Below are positions 8,820 to 17,464 of a stretch of 64,000 nt of DNA, in pieces. The translations under genes and the position numbers were made by a program. Each line of letters starts with the position of its first letter. The stretch's first letter is position 1. Source of the DNA: Ignavibacteria bacterium (GTDB lineage: Bacteria; Bacteroidota; Ignavibacteria; Kapaibacteriales; Kapaibacteriaceae); assembly GCA_016707005.1 (NCBI GenBank), contig JADJIQ010000001.1, positions 652,836-716,835 on the forward strand, in the 5' to 3' direction. Below the pieces are notes generated by a model. That model saw only the letters and a list, made by a program, of their open reading frames with translations, did no database searches and was not told the DNA's origin.

Positions 8820-9628
8820 GCGTCCGTCATGCCGAGCGTAGTCGAGGCACAAGGCGACAGGGCGAAGAGGCGAAGAGGCACGTCCGTCATGCCGAGCGTA
8901 GCCGAGGCACGTCTTAACGTCAAGAACTCTCCCCCCGTCCCCCTCCCTCACGCTTCGCTAGGGAGGGGGTGCCGTTTCCTGTTAGCAGTCAGTGGTCACT
9001 ACACAGCGAATAGCGAATAGCGAATAGCGAATAGCGAACAGCGAATAGCGAATAGCGAATAGCGAATAGCGAATAGCGACCGTCATGCCGAGCGGAGTCG
9101 AGGCACGTCTTGACGTCAAGAACTCACCCCCCGTCCCCCTCCCTCACGCTTCGCTAGGGAGGGGGTGCCGTTTCCTGTTAGCAGTCAGTGGTCACTGAAC
9201 AGCGAACAGCGAACAGCGAACAGCGAATAGCGAATAGCGAATAGCGAATAGCGAATAGCGAATAGCGAATAGCGAATAGCGAACGTCATGCCGAGCGGAG
9301 CCGAGGCACGTCTTGACGTCAAGAACTCTCCCCCCATCCCACTCCCTCACGCTTCGCTAGGGAGGGGGTGCCGGTTCCTGTTAGCAGTCAGTGGTCACTG
9401 CACAACGAACAGCGAATAGCGAATAGCGAACAGCGAATAGCGAATAGCGAACGGCGAATAGCGAATAGCGAATAGCGAATAGCGAATAGCGACCGTCATG
9501 CCGAGCGGAGTCGAGGCACGTCTTGACGTCAAGAACTCGCCCCCCATCCCACTCCCTCACGCTCCGCTAGGGAGGGGGTGCCGGTTCCTGTTAGCAGTCA
9601 GTGGTCACTACACAGCGAACCGCGAACA
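8820..9628. repeat. Four-copy composite repeat array (P3 + P1 + spacer + 7-base satellite)
   Basis: After a short lead with GGCGAAGA units, a block of roughly 205 bases repeats near 8884, 9081, 9286 and 9495 (the last truncated). Each block has a P3 palindrome, ACGTCAAGAACTC, a P1-type palindrome in reverse orientation with the slightly different arm CCCTCCCT, a conserved segment with TTAGCAGTCAGTGGTCACT, and then 7 to 13 copies of AGCGAAT or AGCGAAC. There is no coding content and no unique spacer. Copies differ by a few substitutions and in the number of heptamers. Confidence 0.85.
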
Positions 9629-9630
9629 AA

Positions 9631-9678
9631 AGAGCCCCGAAGGGGCGAAATAACCCTAGCCCATGACGACGTCATGGG
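9631..9678. repeat. Double-hairpin element
   Basis: GAGCCCCGAAGGGGC forms one hairpin, and CCCATGAC-GAC-GTCATGGG (9660-9678) forms a second with perfect 8-base arms. The arrangement resembles double-hairpin repeats scattered through many environmental bacterial genomes, from memory and unchecked. It is the only copy in this window and differs from the P1-P4 families. It sits where the composite repeat ends and the accessory region begins. Confidence 0.5.
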
Positions 9679-9742
9679 AGTAGAGCGCCCCCCGTGCCAG
9701 GCCGGCGCGATCGCTCTGCTCATTGAACCCACCCCGCGTGAC

Positions 9743-9911
9743 CTAGCGTCGCGCAGCCGCTTCCTCCGCCTCTAGCTTGCGCATGTACGCCTCTAGCATC
9801 ACATCGTACGGTATGAGCTCATTGACCTCCGCCGGCATCGGAATGGCCGCGGCCTCGCGGATCGCAGAGAGGTAGGGTGAAAGTGCTGCTTTGAGACCTG
9901 GGAGGTTACCT
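9743..9911 (-). pseudogene. Orphan C-terminal coding fragment
   Basis: On the minus strand a well-formed protein tail (LSAIREAAAIPMPAEVNELI, then DVMLEAYMRKLEAEEAAARR and a stop at 9743) runs in a frame different from the neighbouring 450-residue gene that ends at 9913. It has no start of its own: upstream the frame enters that gene. The alanine- and glutamate-rich composition is GC-rich, unlike the neighbour. It looks like the remaining end of a gene whose front was replaced when the AT-rich segment arrived. The family is not recognised. Confidence 0.35.
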
Positions 9912-9912
9912 C

Positions 9913-11265
9913 TTAACCGAGGTATCTGCTGAATTGCCTTGATAAAAAGCCGTACTCGGGTGTGTTGCCTATCTCGTAGGTATCTCGTGCAATAGACGTT
10001 AAGATATTCAATTCGTTTTTCGGCAAGATCAAATTTTTGTTCAGTAGAAGTGACAATGCGTGGAAGACGATGATAAGCGAGTTAGCACCGCGTTTAGATT
10101 TTGATTCATTTGTCATTGAGTTAAGGAACGTGCTTATCCGAAAGCCATCAATGGACATGTCTTTTAAATCTGACAAGCCGATTTGTTTGGCTAGTAGCAA
10201 GTAAGCATTGTGCAACAACCAGCGTTCTTTCGCCAACCCATGCATCTGATCGAAATTGTTCGCATTGAAAACAGATTTGTGCACTTCATTAGCCTGAGAA
10301 AAATCCAAGCTATACATTGATGAGACAAAGGAGAGAATCATACCCGTATTCCAATTAGGTCCTCCAACTGAGAACAGTGCCATACATTCATTGATAAATG
10401 AAATTGATACCGGATTCCGAGTATAGATGTCTGCTGCAACGCGTCTCAAAAGAAACTCGCCCAGCCGCGCTTTCTGAGTCAGATGTGGTAATCCTTTTAG
10501 GTAGTGGATCGCACTTTCACATTGCTCCTTTACTTCATCAAACTCTTCTAGTGTTTCATAATAGATTATCGATGCACGATACCTATTCAGAATAAGCAAG
10601 TGTGAAGGGCAACTATCAACCATTGACGAGATTGTGTCCAATACGGATTTGTGTTTGTTCTGATAGTATTTGCGATCATAATGCGTCACGCTTAACTCAA
10701 GACGGAGGTCGTCCAAAAGGAAATCGGACTCAAGCTCAAATACAACAGACCGCGAATAATATCTGACTTTTAAGTTATACTGATAGAACGTTGTTTGGTC
10801 TCCCCAAAGAGCAGCTGAATCCCTAATTAAGGCTGAAAGCGAGAGACAAACAGAGCTAAAATGATACTTCTGAGCAATCGATAGGGTACGAAGAGCAACC
10901 ATATAGCCAGCTTTCCGAGAGGCGAAACGCATAAGCGTTTGAGCGGCGACTTCATATCGAATGCACTTGTAATAGGAACTGAGATATTCAGAATGATCAG
11001 GTGGCTTGATGTTCAAGTTTAGGATAGATAACGTCAGTTTATCATAAGCTCTTGATTTTAATGTCCGATATCTTGTATCTCTTGCTCCAGAATTGTATAA
11101 AGATCTCGATGCATCATCATCAGTTTGATATTCTTCCTCAACTAGGCCACTTAGAAATCGGCTCGTTAAAGTGGAGTATTCATTATCGTCACTAATCAGT
11201 GCAAGTAGATTAGACTTGCTTGTCTTAGCTCTAACTACCCGCAATATCTCTTTAAGCAACCTCAT
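9913..11265 (-). CDS. Orphan alpha-helical protein of unknown function in AT-rich island
   Basis: 450 residues. I recognise no domain. The protein is predicted mostly helical and rich in leucine, serine and tyrosine, with helix-turn-helix spacing like a degenerate helical-repeat (TPR-like) scaffold (for example AAQTLMRFASRKAGYMVALR and ASIIYYETLEEFDEVKEQCE). There is no signal peptide or transmembrane segment. Codon use is clearly AT-richer than the flanking genes, which suggests transfer from another source. The region upstream for 700 bases is equally AT-rich and has no gene. Confidence 0.65.
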   Translation of the reverse strand: MRLLKEILRVVRAKTSKSNLLALISDDNEYSTLTSRFLSGLVEEEYQTDDDASRSLYNSGARDTRYRTLKSRAYDKLTLSILNLNIKPPDHSEYLSSYYKCIRYEVAAQTLMRFASRKAGYMVALRTLSIAQKYHFSSVCLSLSALIRDSAALWGDQTTFYQYNLKVRYYSRSVVFELESDFLLDDLRLELSVTHYDRKYYQNKHKSVLDTISSMVDSCPSHLLILNRYRASIIYYETLEEFDEVKEQCESAIHYLKGLPHLTQKARLGEFLLRRVAADIYTRNPVSISFINECMALFSVGGPNWNTGMILSFVSSMYSLDFSQANEVHKSVFNANNFDQMHGLAKERWLLHNAYLLLAKQIGLSDLKDMSIDGFRISTFLNSMTNESKSKRGANSLIIVFHALSLLLNKNLILPKNELNILTSIARDTYEIGNTPEYGFLSRQFSRYLG

Positions 11266-11989
11266 GGATTACCAGGCCATAAATTCGCACTCTAGAATCC
11301 TCCATTGACCGAGATAAACCTCTAACAATGGTAATCCGTTCGAGTAACAAAGAATGCTGCCGCGTTCTGCTAACAAATCGGTCTCCAACCAAGTGTGACG
11401 ACATTTTCTTCAATTGCAATTGAAACCACGTGCGATTGCAATTAAGCATTTAGACTGTGATATAATGAATGTCAAAATACTATTCGATGTTACATACAAC
11501 TCGGAAGAAACATTTAGATAGACTTGAGATGGGTTATCTCGGATAAACGAGTGTGACAATCTTAAATGACACAGCGGCTGGCTCAAATTTCTCAATTACC
11601 TCATTTCATCTCGTGAAATGTCATGTTATGAATCTATTCAGAGTCTGTCAACAGTCCTTGTTACGATTAGCTCACTAATATTGGGTGGTTCCTAATGCTT
11701 AGAATGGGGACGCGATAAATCTGCCCCAAGTTTCTTTGCTGTTTGATGAATCCAAAATATGACGTAACTAATCGGAGAAAATGGAGGCAGACAAACCGAT
11801 AGGGATCTCGTAAGACGTTGAAAAATATAGCGTAAGGACGGAAGAGCAGATGAAGTGGCCGCTAAATGCCGTGTAACAAACGGCGATTATCTGTGACATA
11901 TTGCGGAACCTACTATCCCGACTTTCGTACGGGAATCAACCCGCACCAAACTCGAAACAGATCATCGGTCAATTACAGCGAGAGCCATT
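11266..11989. other. AT-rich stretch without a credible gene
   Basis: About 720 bases with no convincing reading frame on either strand. TATAAT occurs in the plus direction at about 11459-11464, but I find no well-spaced -35 box. Two related CAATTGCAATTG/GATTGCAATTA motifs lie near 11411-11445. The base composition matches the 450-residue gene to the left, so both probably belong to one transferred segment. Confidence 0.5.
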
Positions 11990-12346
11990 ATGTTGCACAC
12001 AATGCCCGTCCTGAACTGCATGCACTTCCTGATGCCGGTCGGATTAGATAACTGGACGTCGTATGACGTTCCGGGCGTAGTAGGGGTCCTCCGCAAGCGT
12101 GAATCGGGTCAGTATGAGCTGGTTGACGCATTTGACTGTGATTCGATCCCGGGTGCTCGGGATCTGGCGCAACACCAAAACTTTGCTCAGTGGGTCACTG
12201 CGGCAGGGGGCACAGCTGACGTCCGGTTTGACGTCTTCCTCATGCCGAAGGCTGACGAAACGCAGCGGCACGATGTTGTCACCCTTATCCAGCGGTCGTG
12301 TGGGTTCCGCCTGGGTCCAAAGCCGGCATATGTGAATGCGGCGTAA
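11990..12346 (+). CDS. Small protein of unknown function
   Basis: 118 residues if it starts at ATG 11990; later methionines at residues 5, 11 and 15 are alternatives. The core (GLDNWTSYDVPGVVGVLRKR, then VDAFDCDSIPGARDLAQHQN) has a mixed alpha/beta look and weakly recalls a degenerate GIY-YIG fold, but no catalytic residues can be assigned and I do not claim it. The last 77 bases recur, diverged, at 14506-14582, so this gene or its end has been duplicated locally. Confidence 0.5.
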   Translation: MLHTMPVLNCMHFLMPVGLDNWTSYDVPGVVGVLRKRESGQYELVDAFDCDSIPGARDLAQHQNFAQWVTAAGGTADVRFDVFLMPKADETQRHDVVTLIQRSCGFRLGPKPAYVNAA

Positions 12347-12355
12347 TAGGGTGGG

Positions 12356-12811
12356 TTATGGTAGGAGCTTGCGGAATATGACTTTATCGACGCCTTCAGC
12401 ATAGAAGTCTCTGATGCGTCCTTCGTTCTCGAATCCGTTTGCCGCGTAGAAGTCCCGTACGTATTGGAAGTCGGGGATACCGGCTGTCTCAACGATCAAC
12501 ATTCGTTGCTCTTGTCGAATCAGCCAATCACAGATGAATTCGAGGATGGACTTGCCCCTTCCTCGACGTTGATTGTCGGGATGAACGGCAATGAAATAGA
12601 GGTTCCAGGTCCCTTCGGTGAACTTCTCCGGTGCCAGATACGCTACACCCGTTGGCCGATCACCGGTGAGATCGGCAAACCACACGTCCTGTTCGGATGG
12701 TTCGCGGATCATGGCAGAAAGGACGTCAAGCTGATCGTCGTCAAAGAGGCCCGATCGAAGGGCTACCTCAACAATGCCTTCGTAATCTGTATCAATGATG
12801 CGTCTGATCAT
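12356..12811 (-). CDS. GNAT-family N-acetyltransferase
   Basis: 151 residues from ATG 12811; a longer frame to 12892 would overlap the gene before it and adds a cysteine-rich, non-family stretch. The acetyl-CoA binding block is clear: NLYFIAVHPDNQRRGRGKSI carries the R/Q-x-x-G-x-G/A motif, and VRDFYAANGFENEGRIRDFY is the usual C-terminal alpha4-beta6-beta7 segment. Its start overlaps the stop of the SRPBCC gene in a four-base ATGA, so translation is probably coupled. The substrate is unknown. Confidence 0.85.
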   Translation of the reverse strand: MIRRIIDTDYEGIVEVALRSGLFDDDQLDVLSAMIREPSEQDVWFADLTGDRPTGVAYLAPEKFTEGTWNLYFIAVHPDNQRRGRGKSILEFICDWLIRQEQRMLIVETAGIPDFQYVRDFYAANGFENEGRIRDFYAEGVDKVIFRKLLP

Positions 12812-13251
12812 GCGGCAAGCCAATCCAACACAACATCCCAAGCGGCATTGAAATAGTCGTAGACGAGATTCCAGTTTCCCTCGTTTGGCCAACCGAGATG
12901 GGTGAGGGTGACCTTGGTTGTTCGTTGATCGATTGCATCAAATTCAACGACTACCCAGGTACGATGTGCGGAATCTCTCTCAGCTTGATAACTGGGAGGT
13001 GCGTTCCATGTGAAGGAGATCATTCTCTCCGGCACATACGATAAGACCTTGCACCCTTCGCTACCGCGAAGCCCATATGGGTTGTCCATGAGAAAGTAGA
13101 TCTCAAAAGCACCATTTGGCGCGAGAACTATCTGGTTGTCGACGCCAAAGAAGGTCTTTAATCCTTCATGCGTGCTCCATCGCCACCAAACCGTTTCTAG
13201 CGGTTGATCTATCTGCCTGACCTTCACTATCTGCTTGTTTGTTATCTCCAC
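12808..13251 (-). CDS. SRPBCC / AHSA1-type domain protein
   Basis: 147 residues, the usual single-domain size. The start resembles AHSA1-like members (VKVRQIDQPLETVWWRWSTH), followed by LKTFFGVDNQIVLAPNGAFE and a late TKVTLTHLGWPN, then a closing amphipathic helix (VYDYFNAAWDVVLDWLA). These START-superfamily folds enclose a hydrophobic cavity and bind varied ligands; a molecular role cannot be given. It is the first gene of a two-gene unit with the GNAT. Confidence 0.85.
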   Translation of the reverse strand: MEITNKQIVKVRQIDQPLETVWWRWSTHEGLKTFFGVDNQIVLAPNGAFEIYFLMDNPYGLRGSEGCKVLSYVPERMISFTWNAPPSYQAERDSAHRTWVVVEFDAIDQRTTKVTLTHLGWPNEGNWNLVYDYFNAAWDVVLDWLAA

Positions 13252-13374
13252 GTTCTTCTCCTTCTTTGATACTACTTCAGTACTTCACTCCTCAATGCCA
13301 GAGCAACGAAGGTACGGACGTATCCGACGATGATCGAATCTCGGTGGATAGGGGGCTTTTGAGGGCTGCGTGTG

Positions 13375-13422
13375 TTTCCTGCGTAGCTTGACCCATGCAA
13401 GTTGTTACAAATGAGACGCTTA
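13375..13422. repeat. 48-base direct repeat, left copy
   Basis: These 48 bases are identical to 17417-17464, where they contain the ribosome-binding region and first codons of a GNAT gene (start ATG 17437). Here the sequence departs right after the ninth codon or so, leaving a truncated 5' end. The two copies lie in the same orientation and flank about 4 kb. Confidence 0.8.
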
Positions 13423-13463
13423 GTAGATTGTAATGTTTGTTCTCAACCTATACCTTTGACGGA

Positions 13464-14060
13464 ATGAGACGTTTGCTGATAACATTCCTTTCCCTTGGCA
13501 TCCTGCTATCGGGATGTTCCCAGGGCGATCGTGTCAAGGATGTAGGTCAGGGCTGCCCGGAACTTCGCAAAGCCCTGTTAGGCGAATGGTATTACTTCAA
13601 AGATCCAAGGCACGTGCTTTCGATCAAAGAGACCTTCCGATTACTGATTACGGAGGGCAATGTTGAGGACTCAGTTGGAATCGAAATCATCGATAAACTG
13701 AACGATTGCAGCGATACTCTTGCTTTCTACCCTCCTTCAAAGCTGTTTTACACAGCTCGGTCAAATGATGGTGGACCAGACACAACTTGGGTGAGTCGTT
13801 TGGATACAAAGGAACTCGTTATTGCCCGTCAGTCACATCACGCATTCGTTCGCGTCCGAAATGATCCTGGTTCGATAGCCTATCGTTGGCTATTCCACGC
13901 ATCTTTTAACGGTGATACCATTCGTGTTGCAGAAGCCTATGAGGCAGCTAGGACGTGGGTGGATGTTAGGTCCATGGATGCCGGACGTTTGATTGGTGAT
14001 GGAGAAAGTGATGTACGAGGGGAAATGGAAAACTCGGCATTGTATGGTTCAAGGAGGTAA
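13464..14060 (+). CDS. Lipoprotein of unknown function, 5' part of a frameshifted gene
   Basis: 198 residues from ATG 13464 (the frame is open from 13437). A lipoprotein signal peptide (MRRLLITFLSLGILLSGCS) with lipobox LLSGC marks an envelope lipoprotein. No known domain is seen in the mature part. The last ~15 residues after DGESDVRG look out of frame: from about 14018 the coding signal continues in another frame (GKLGIVWFKEVTGVSSHRI) into the piece at 14090-14377. One base added to the GGGG run at 14018-14021 would join them. See the matching entry and the finding. Confidence 0.6.
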   Translation: MRRLLITFLSLGILLSGCSQGDRVKDVGQGCPELRKALLGEWYYFKDPRHVLSIKETFRLLITEGNVEDSVGIEIIDKLNDCSDTLAFYPPSKLFYTARSNDGGPDTTWVSRLDTKELVIARQSHHAFVRVRNDPGSIAYRWLFHASFNGDTIRVAEAYEAARTWVDVRSMDAGRLIGDGESDVRGEMENSALYGSRR

Positions 14061-14089
14061 CAGGCGTTAGCAGTCATCGAATAGCCTTC

Positions 14090-14377
14090 TTGTACGACCA
14101 CTATGCCCGTCGCATACTGGACGGTATCATAGTGCAGCGCGATGATGACGTAGATTATTCTGGAGACTCGTTTTCCTCATCGCAGTGCATCATGAACTCA
14201 GACACGATCATGGTTGTTGAAAGGGAACATATAATCACAGATCGTGATAGTTATAACGACAGGGTTATCAAGGAAGTGGGCTGGCTATACCTACCGACAC
14301 CAAGCGGTTTCAAAGAGGTCGGCATACGTCAGAGGACGAAGTATATAGAGGACATTCGTTGGGAGGAGTTTAAATGA
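14090..14377 (+). pseudogene. 3' part of the frameshifted lipoprotein gene
   Basis: The frame opens at 14012, before any usual start, and continues the lipoprotein started at 13464. The sequence (RIAFLYDHYARRILDGIIVQ, then GWLYLPTPSGFKEVGIRQRT) is well-formed protein. The nominal TTG start at 14090 has no good ribosome-binding site. A further coding-like stretch in a third frame (EVHGKRYFSDNVDQACAELY) follows at 14375-14476, so a second frameshift is possible and the gene may be decaying. Confidence 0.5.
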
Positions 14378-14759
14378 AGTGCACGGCAAGAGATACTTCA
14401 GCGATAACGTAGATCAGGCATGTGCAGAACTGTATGGAAACAATGAGCGGAAGATCCATTTCCAAAGTAAAGGTTAATTTCGATGTTAGATGAATGAGTT
14501 GGCGCCACGATGTTGTCACCCTCATCCAGCGGTCATGTGGGTTCCGCCTAGAGCCAAAGCCGGCGTATGTGTGTGCGGCGTAGTTTCTGACAAGTTTGAT
14601 CGCGTGGATAAATTCACGGGTTTACGTCTACCCAGCTACTCATCGAGTTGCAAGGGCTTTTCGGTACAGGGAATCTCCAGCTCATATTCGTACAGACGTG
14701 GTTTGTGACTTATTGTGGATGCTGGTTAGTTTGACTGTGCACGGTCATAGTCTTCTAAT
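14378..14759. other. Decayed gap with coding-like and duplicated fragments
   Basis: The first ~100 bases continue coding-like sequence of the broken lipoprotein in a shifted frame, ending at a TAA near 14476. Bases 14506-14582 are a diverged copy of 12269-12345. The remaining ~170 bases before the beta-helix gene have no recognisable content apart from its likely promoter region. Confidence 0.45.
14506..14582 (+). repeat. Duplicated 3' end of the small gene at 11990-12346
   Basis: About 77 bases match 12269-12345 with roughly ten substitutions, in the same orientation and including the region of the stop codon. The upstream part of that gene is missing here, so this is a truncated duplicate. 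It lies inside the segment bounded by the 48-base direct repeats. Confidence 0.7.
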
Positions 14760-17297
14760 GTGAGATATCAAATGCGTTCATCTGCTCATGCGGCACTCTT
14801 CCTTCTCTTTGTCACCTTTCCTACCCTTCTCGCCTCCGCTACCACGTGGAATGTAGGTCCGTCGCGGACGTACAAAATGCCGAGCGATGTGGTGAGCTTG
14901 GTGCAAGACCATGATACCGTGCTTATTGATGAAGGGACGTATCGGGATCGAGAATGTGTATGGAAGGCGGACGGCCTGATGATCGTCGGAATTGGTAGAG
15001 TGGAGCTATTGCCAGACATAACGCAGGCAGGAGAGAGTATCTGGACAGCTGCGGGCGGCGGCACGCAGTTGATACACCTCGCGTTTCGGCAGGGTACAGA
15101 GAGGAGCGGGGCGGGCATAGGACTGTATGCGAAGGGAGCGGGGTGTCAGGTCGACTCCTGCATGTTCTCGGGAAACAGCATTGGGTTGCGTATTGCCGAT
15201 GGTGAGTCTTCTTACGTCCAAGTCAATTCATGCACCTTCGAGAATAACGAGTTCGCCGACCTGGATGTTGGGCGGATCGTGATTCTGAACCTTCGGACGT
15301 CGTGGTTTCGCGGGAGCGCAAATGCCGTCAATGTTCGGTCACGTGCTCTTATGAATGAGATTAAGTACAATTTCTTCACCGATAAGCTTGGTGCGTCTAC
15401 AACAACGTTGGAGCTGATGCGTGGCGGTTGGACGTTTATCACCGGCAACATCCTGCATGGCGCACGAACGATAGATTCAAGCAAGCACTTCATTTCCTAC
15501 GTCGCCAACGAGACAGCGTCTGCAGCATTTCCACACGCCGTCGAATGTGCATGGAATACCTTCGTAAACGATTTGGATTCGATGACCTTTATCGAGACAG
15601 CGGGGAGTCAGCCGTACGAAGTGAGAATAGTGAACAACATCGTGGCGGGCAAGGGGACGTTGATTGGTGACACGACCATTCCCGGAAGAGTCATCATCGA
15701 TACGGCAGGAAACCACATCGACCAACGCTTGGATTCTGTCGGCTTTGTCAATACCGCAGACCACGACTATCACCTCTTGGCCTGGTCACCGGCCCGCGAC
15801 ACCTATACATCACCGATTGTACAATTGCCGTTCGTCGAGTATCTGCATCCGCTCCGCATTCAGAACCGACCCGGAAACAATGCGACCGTTGGAGCCTTTG
15901 ATTATGAAGAACCTCCACCCACCCCTCGTACGTGGCTCGTAGGGTGGGGACGATCGAGTGGAACGCCATCTGACGTGTGCAGGCGTGTGCATGACGGTGA
16001 CACGGTGCTCATTGATTCCGGCGAGTACGTGGATGGAATCAGTGATTGGTCTGCAAACAATCTCACGATCATTGGCCTGGGCAAGGTTGTCATTCGCTCC
16101 AACGGCAGTACGTCGTTTAAAAACGCCCTGTGGGAGATCGAAGCAGGCAGCGTGTTCATCGAGGGGATCGAGTTTCGCGATCACACAACCATCGACGGAA
16201 AAGGAACGGGTCTGTTCATCGTAGGGGGAGACGTAACTCTGCGCTCGTGCACGTTCACAGGTCTGCAACGATGTATCGTGTTTGACCCACAGTTGATAGC
16301 GGCACGCCTCACCATTGAACAGTGCGCATTCGAGGGACTTGGCTCTGAGACCGCGTATCCACTGATCGACTGCAGAGCGATCAAGTCGTTGAGTATCTCT
16401 GGTTCCTCCTTCCACAACGCCGGATCGAGTGCCATCGTGAGTTCTCACGCACACTCCAACGTCATTTCGGCATGTCGCGCAGACGTAACCGACCTCTCCT
16501 TGCAACCTGCATTAGATTTCCCGTCTGGTGGCTTCGTTCAACTATCGGGAACGAATGTGCGTGCGGACGGTGGTGGTGCAGAAAGAGAGATCTTGCGCTA
16601 TGGCTCCGGTACAATGTCTGACGCGCGCGACAATAGGCTGTTCGTTGGCTACAATACGATCGTGAATGACGGAAATGCAACGGTGTTTGTTCGTGCAGAG
16701 ACAACCCGCCTAAAAAGCATGCGCGTAATCAACAACCTTCTTGTCGGTGATGGACTACAGAGTAGCGGTCAGGCGAGCAACGAAACAAATACAGCGAGTA
16801 ATCATTACGCTTATAACATCTCCCTTCCTGGTTTTGTTGATGCCGCAGCGATGGATTACAGAATCACAGATACATCTCCTGCTCGTTTTGCCGCCGTACA
16901 GTCCGGATCTATCACGATCGTCAAGGATGATGGCATTGATAGCACGTATTCGTTCCAACCGCTGACGTCCTACGTACATCCGCAGAACACCGCTCGACGC
17001 ACCTCGTGGTACGATGTAGGCGCATATGAGAGCGTTCTTTCTTCACACGTAGATGTTGTAATTGCAGATCACCCAGCAATCCGTATCGCACCTAATCCCG
17101 CACAAACATCACTCACTCTCACGCTCCCATCCGCACTTGTAGGGCACGACGTGGTGATCCTCGACATGCAGGGCAGCGAGGTGGCGAGGATCACAGCAAG
17201 AGACAGTTCGCTGCGAATCAGCCTGGATGGATGGTCTGCAGGTATTTTCGTGTCGCGATGTGGCACTCTGTCCACACGTTTCTTTGTGTTGCCATAA
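14760..17297 (+). CDS. Secreted double beta-helix protein with T9SS sorting domain
   Basis: 845 residues from GTG 14760; ATG 14772 is the alternative. A signal peptide (SSAHAALFLLFVTFPTLLASA) is followed by two homologous halves. Each opens with TW.VG......PSDV and DTVLIDxGxY and continues into right-handed parallel beta-helix repeats (for example LRSCTFTGLQRCIVFDPQL). The first half begins near residue 30 and the second near 385. The C-terminus (~775-845) has a T9SS sorting domain with IRIAPNPAQTSLTLTLPSA, VVILDMQGSEVARI and a final FFVLP strand. It is probably surface-attached or released. No catalytic residues of a polysaccharide lyase can be assigned, so an adhesive or carbohydrate-binding role is as likely. 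Confidence 0.85.
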   Translation: MRYQMRSSAHAALFLLFVTFPTLLASATTWNVGPSRTYKMPSDVVSLVQDHDTVLIDEGTYRDRECVWKADGLMIVGIGRVELLPDITQAGESIWTAAGGGTQLIHLAFRQGTERSGAGIGLYAKGAGCQVDSCMFSGNSIGLRIADGESSYVQVNSCTFENNEFADLDVGRIVILNLRTSWFRGSANAVNVRSRALMNEIKYNFFTDKLGASTTTLELMRGGWTFITGNILHGARTIDSSKHFISYVANETASAAFPHAVECAWNTFVNDLDSMTFIETAGSQPYEVRIVNNIVAGKGTLIGDTTIPGRVIIDTAGNHIDQRLDSVGFVNTADHDYHLLAWSPARDTYTSPIVQLPFVEYLHPLRIQNRPGNNATVGAFDYEEPPPTPRTWLVGWGRSSGTPSDVCRRVHDGDTVLIDSGEYVDGISDWSANNLTIIGLGKVVIRSNGSTSFKNALWEIEAGSVFIEGIEFRDHTTIDGKGTGLFIVGGDVTLRSCTFTGLQRCIVFDPQLIAARLTIEQCAFEGLGSETAYPLIDCRAIKSLSISGSSFHNAGSSAIVSSHAHSNVISACRADVTDLSLQPALDFPSGGFVQLSGTNVRADGGGAEREILRYGSGTMSDARDNRLFVGYNTIVNDGNATVFVRAETTRLKSMRVINNLLVGDGLQSSGQASNETNTASNHYAYNISLPGFVDAAAMDYRITDTSPARFAAVQSGSITIVKDDGIDSTYSFQPLTSYVHPQNTARRTSWYDVGAYESVLSSHVDVVIADHPAIRIAPNPAQTSLTLTLPSALVGHDVVILDMQGSEVARITARDSSLRISLDGWSAGIFVSRCGTLSTRFFVLP

Positions 17298-17416
17298 ACG
17301 TGGGCATCATGTTCTCTTGCTATTGAAACCAACCTCTGAGTTGGATGGGTTTTGCTGTTTTGTGGGTGAGCACTAGAAACAAAGGGGGCATACGTGGTAT
17401 TCTAGCGTCCTACCTC

Positions 17417-17464
17417 TTTCCTGCGTAGCTTGACCCATGCAAGTTGTTACAAATGAGACGCTTA
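17417..17464. repeat. 48-base direct repeat, right copy
   Basis: Identical to 13375-13422. Here it is in its functional place, covering the start region of the GNAT gene. The pair could be attachment-site-like or the product of a local tandem duplication with later insertion. Confidence 0.8.

Noticed and set aside
8820..9628. Regularly spaced repeats that could suggest a CRISPR array
   Set aside because: The units are about 205 bases with no unique spacers, the interior is a 7-base satellite, and no cas genes are present.
13375..17464. Integron cassette array, since small GNAT and orphan genes lie together
   Set aside because: No attC-like sites separate the genes, orientations are mixed and there is no integrase.
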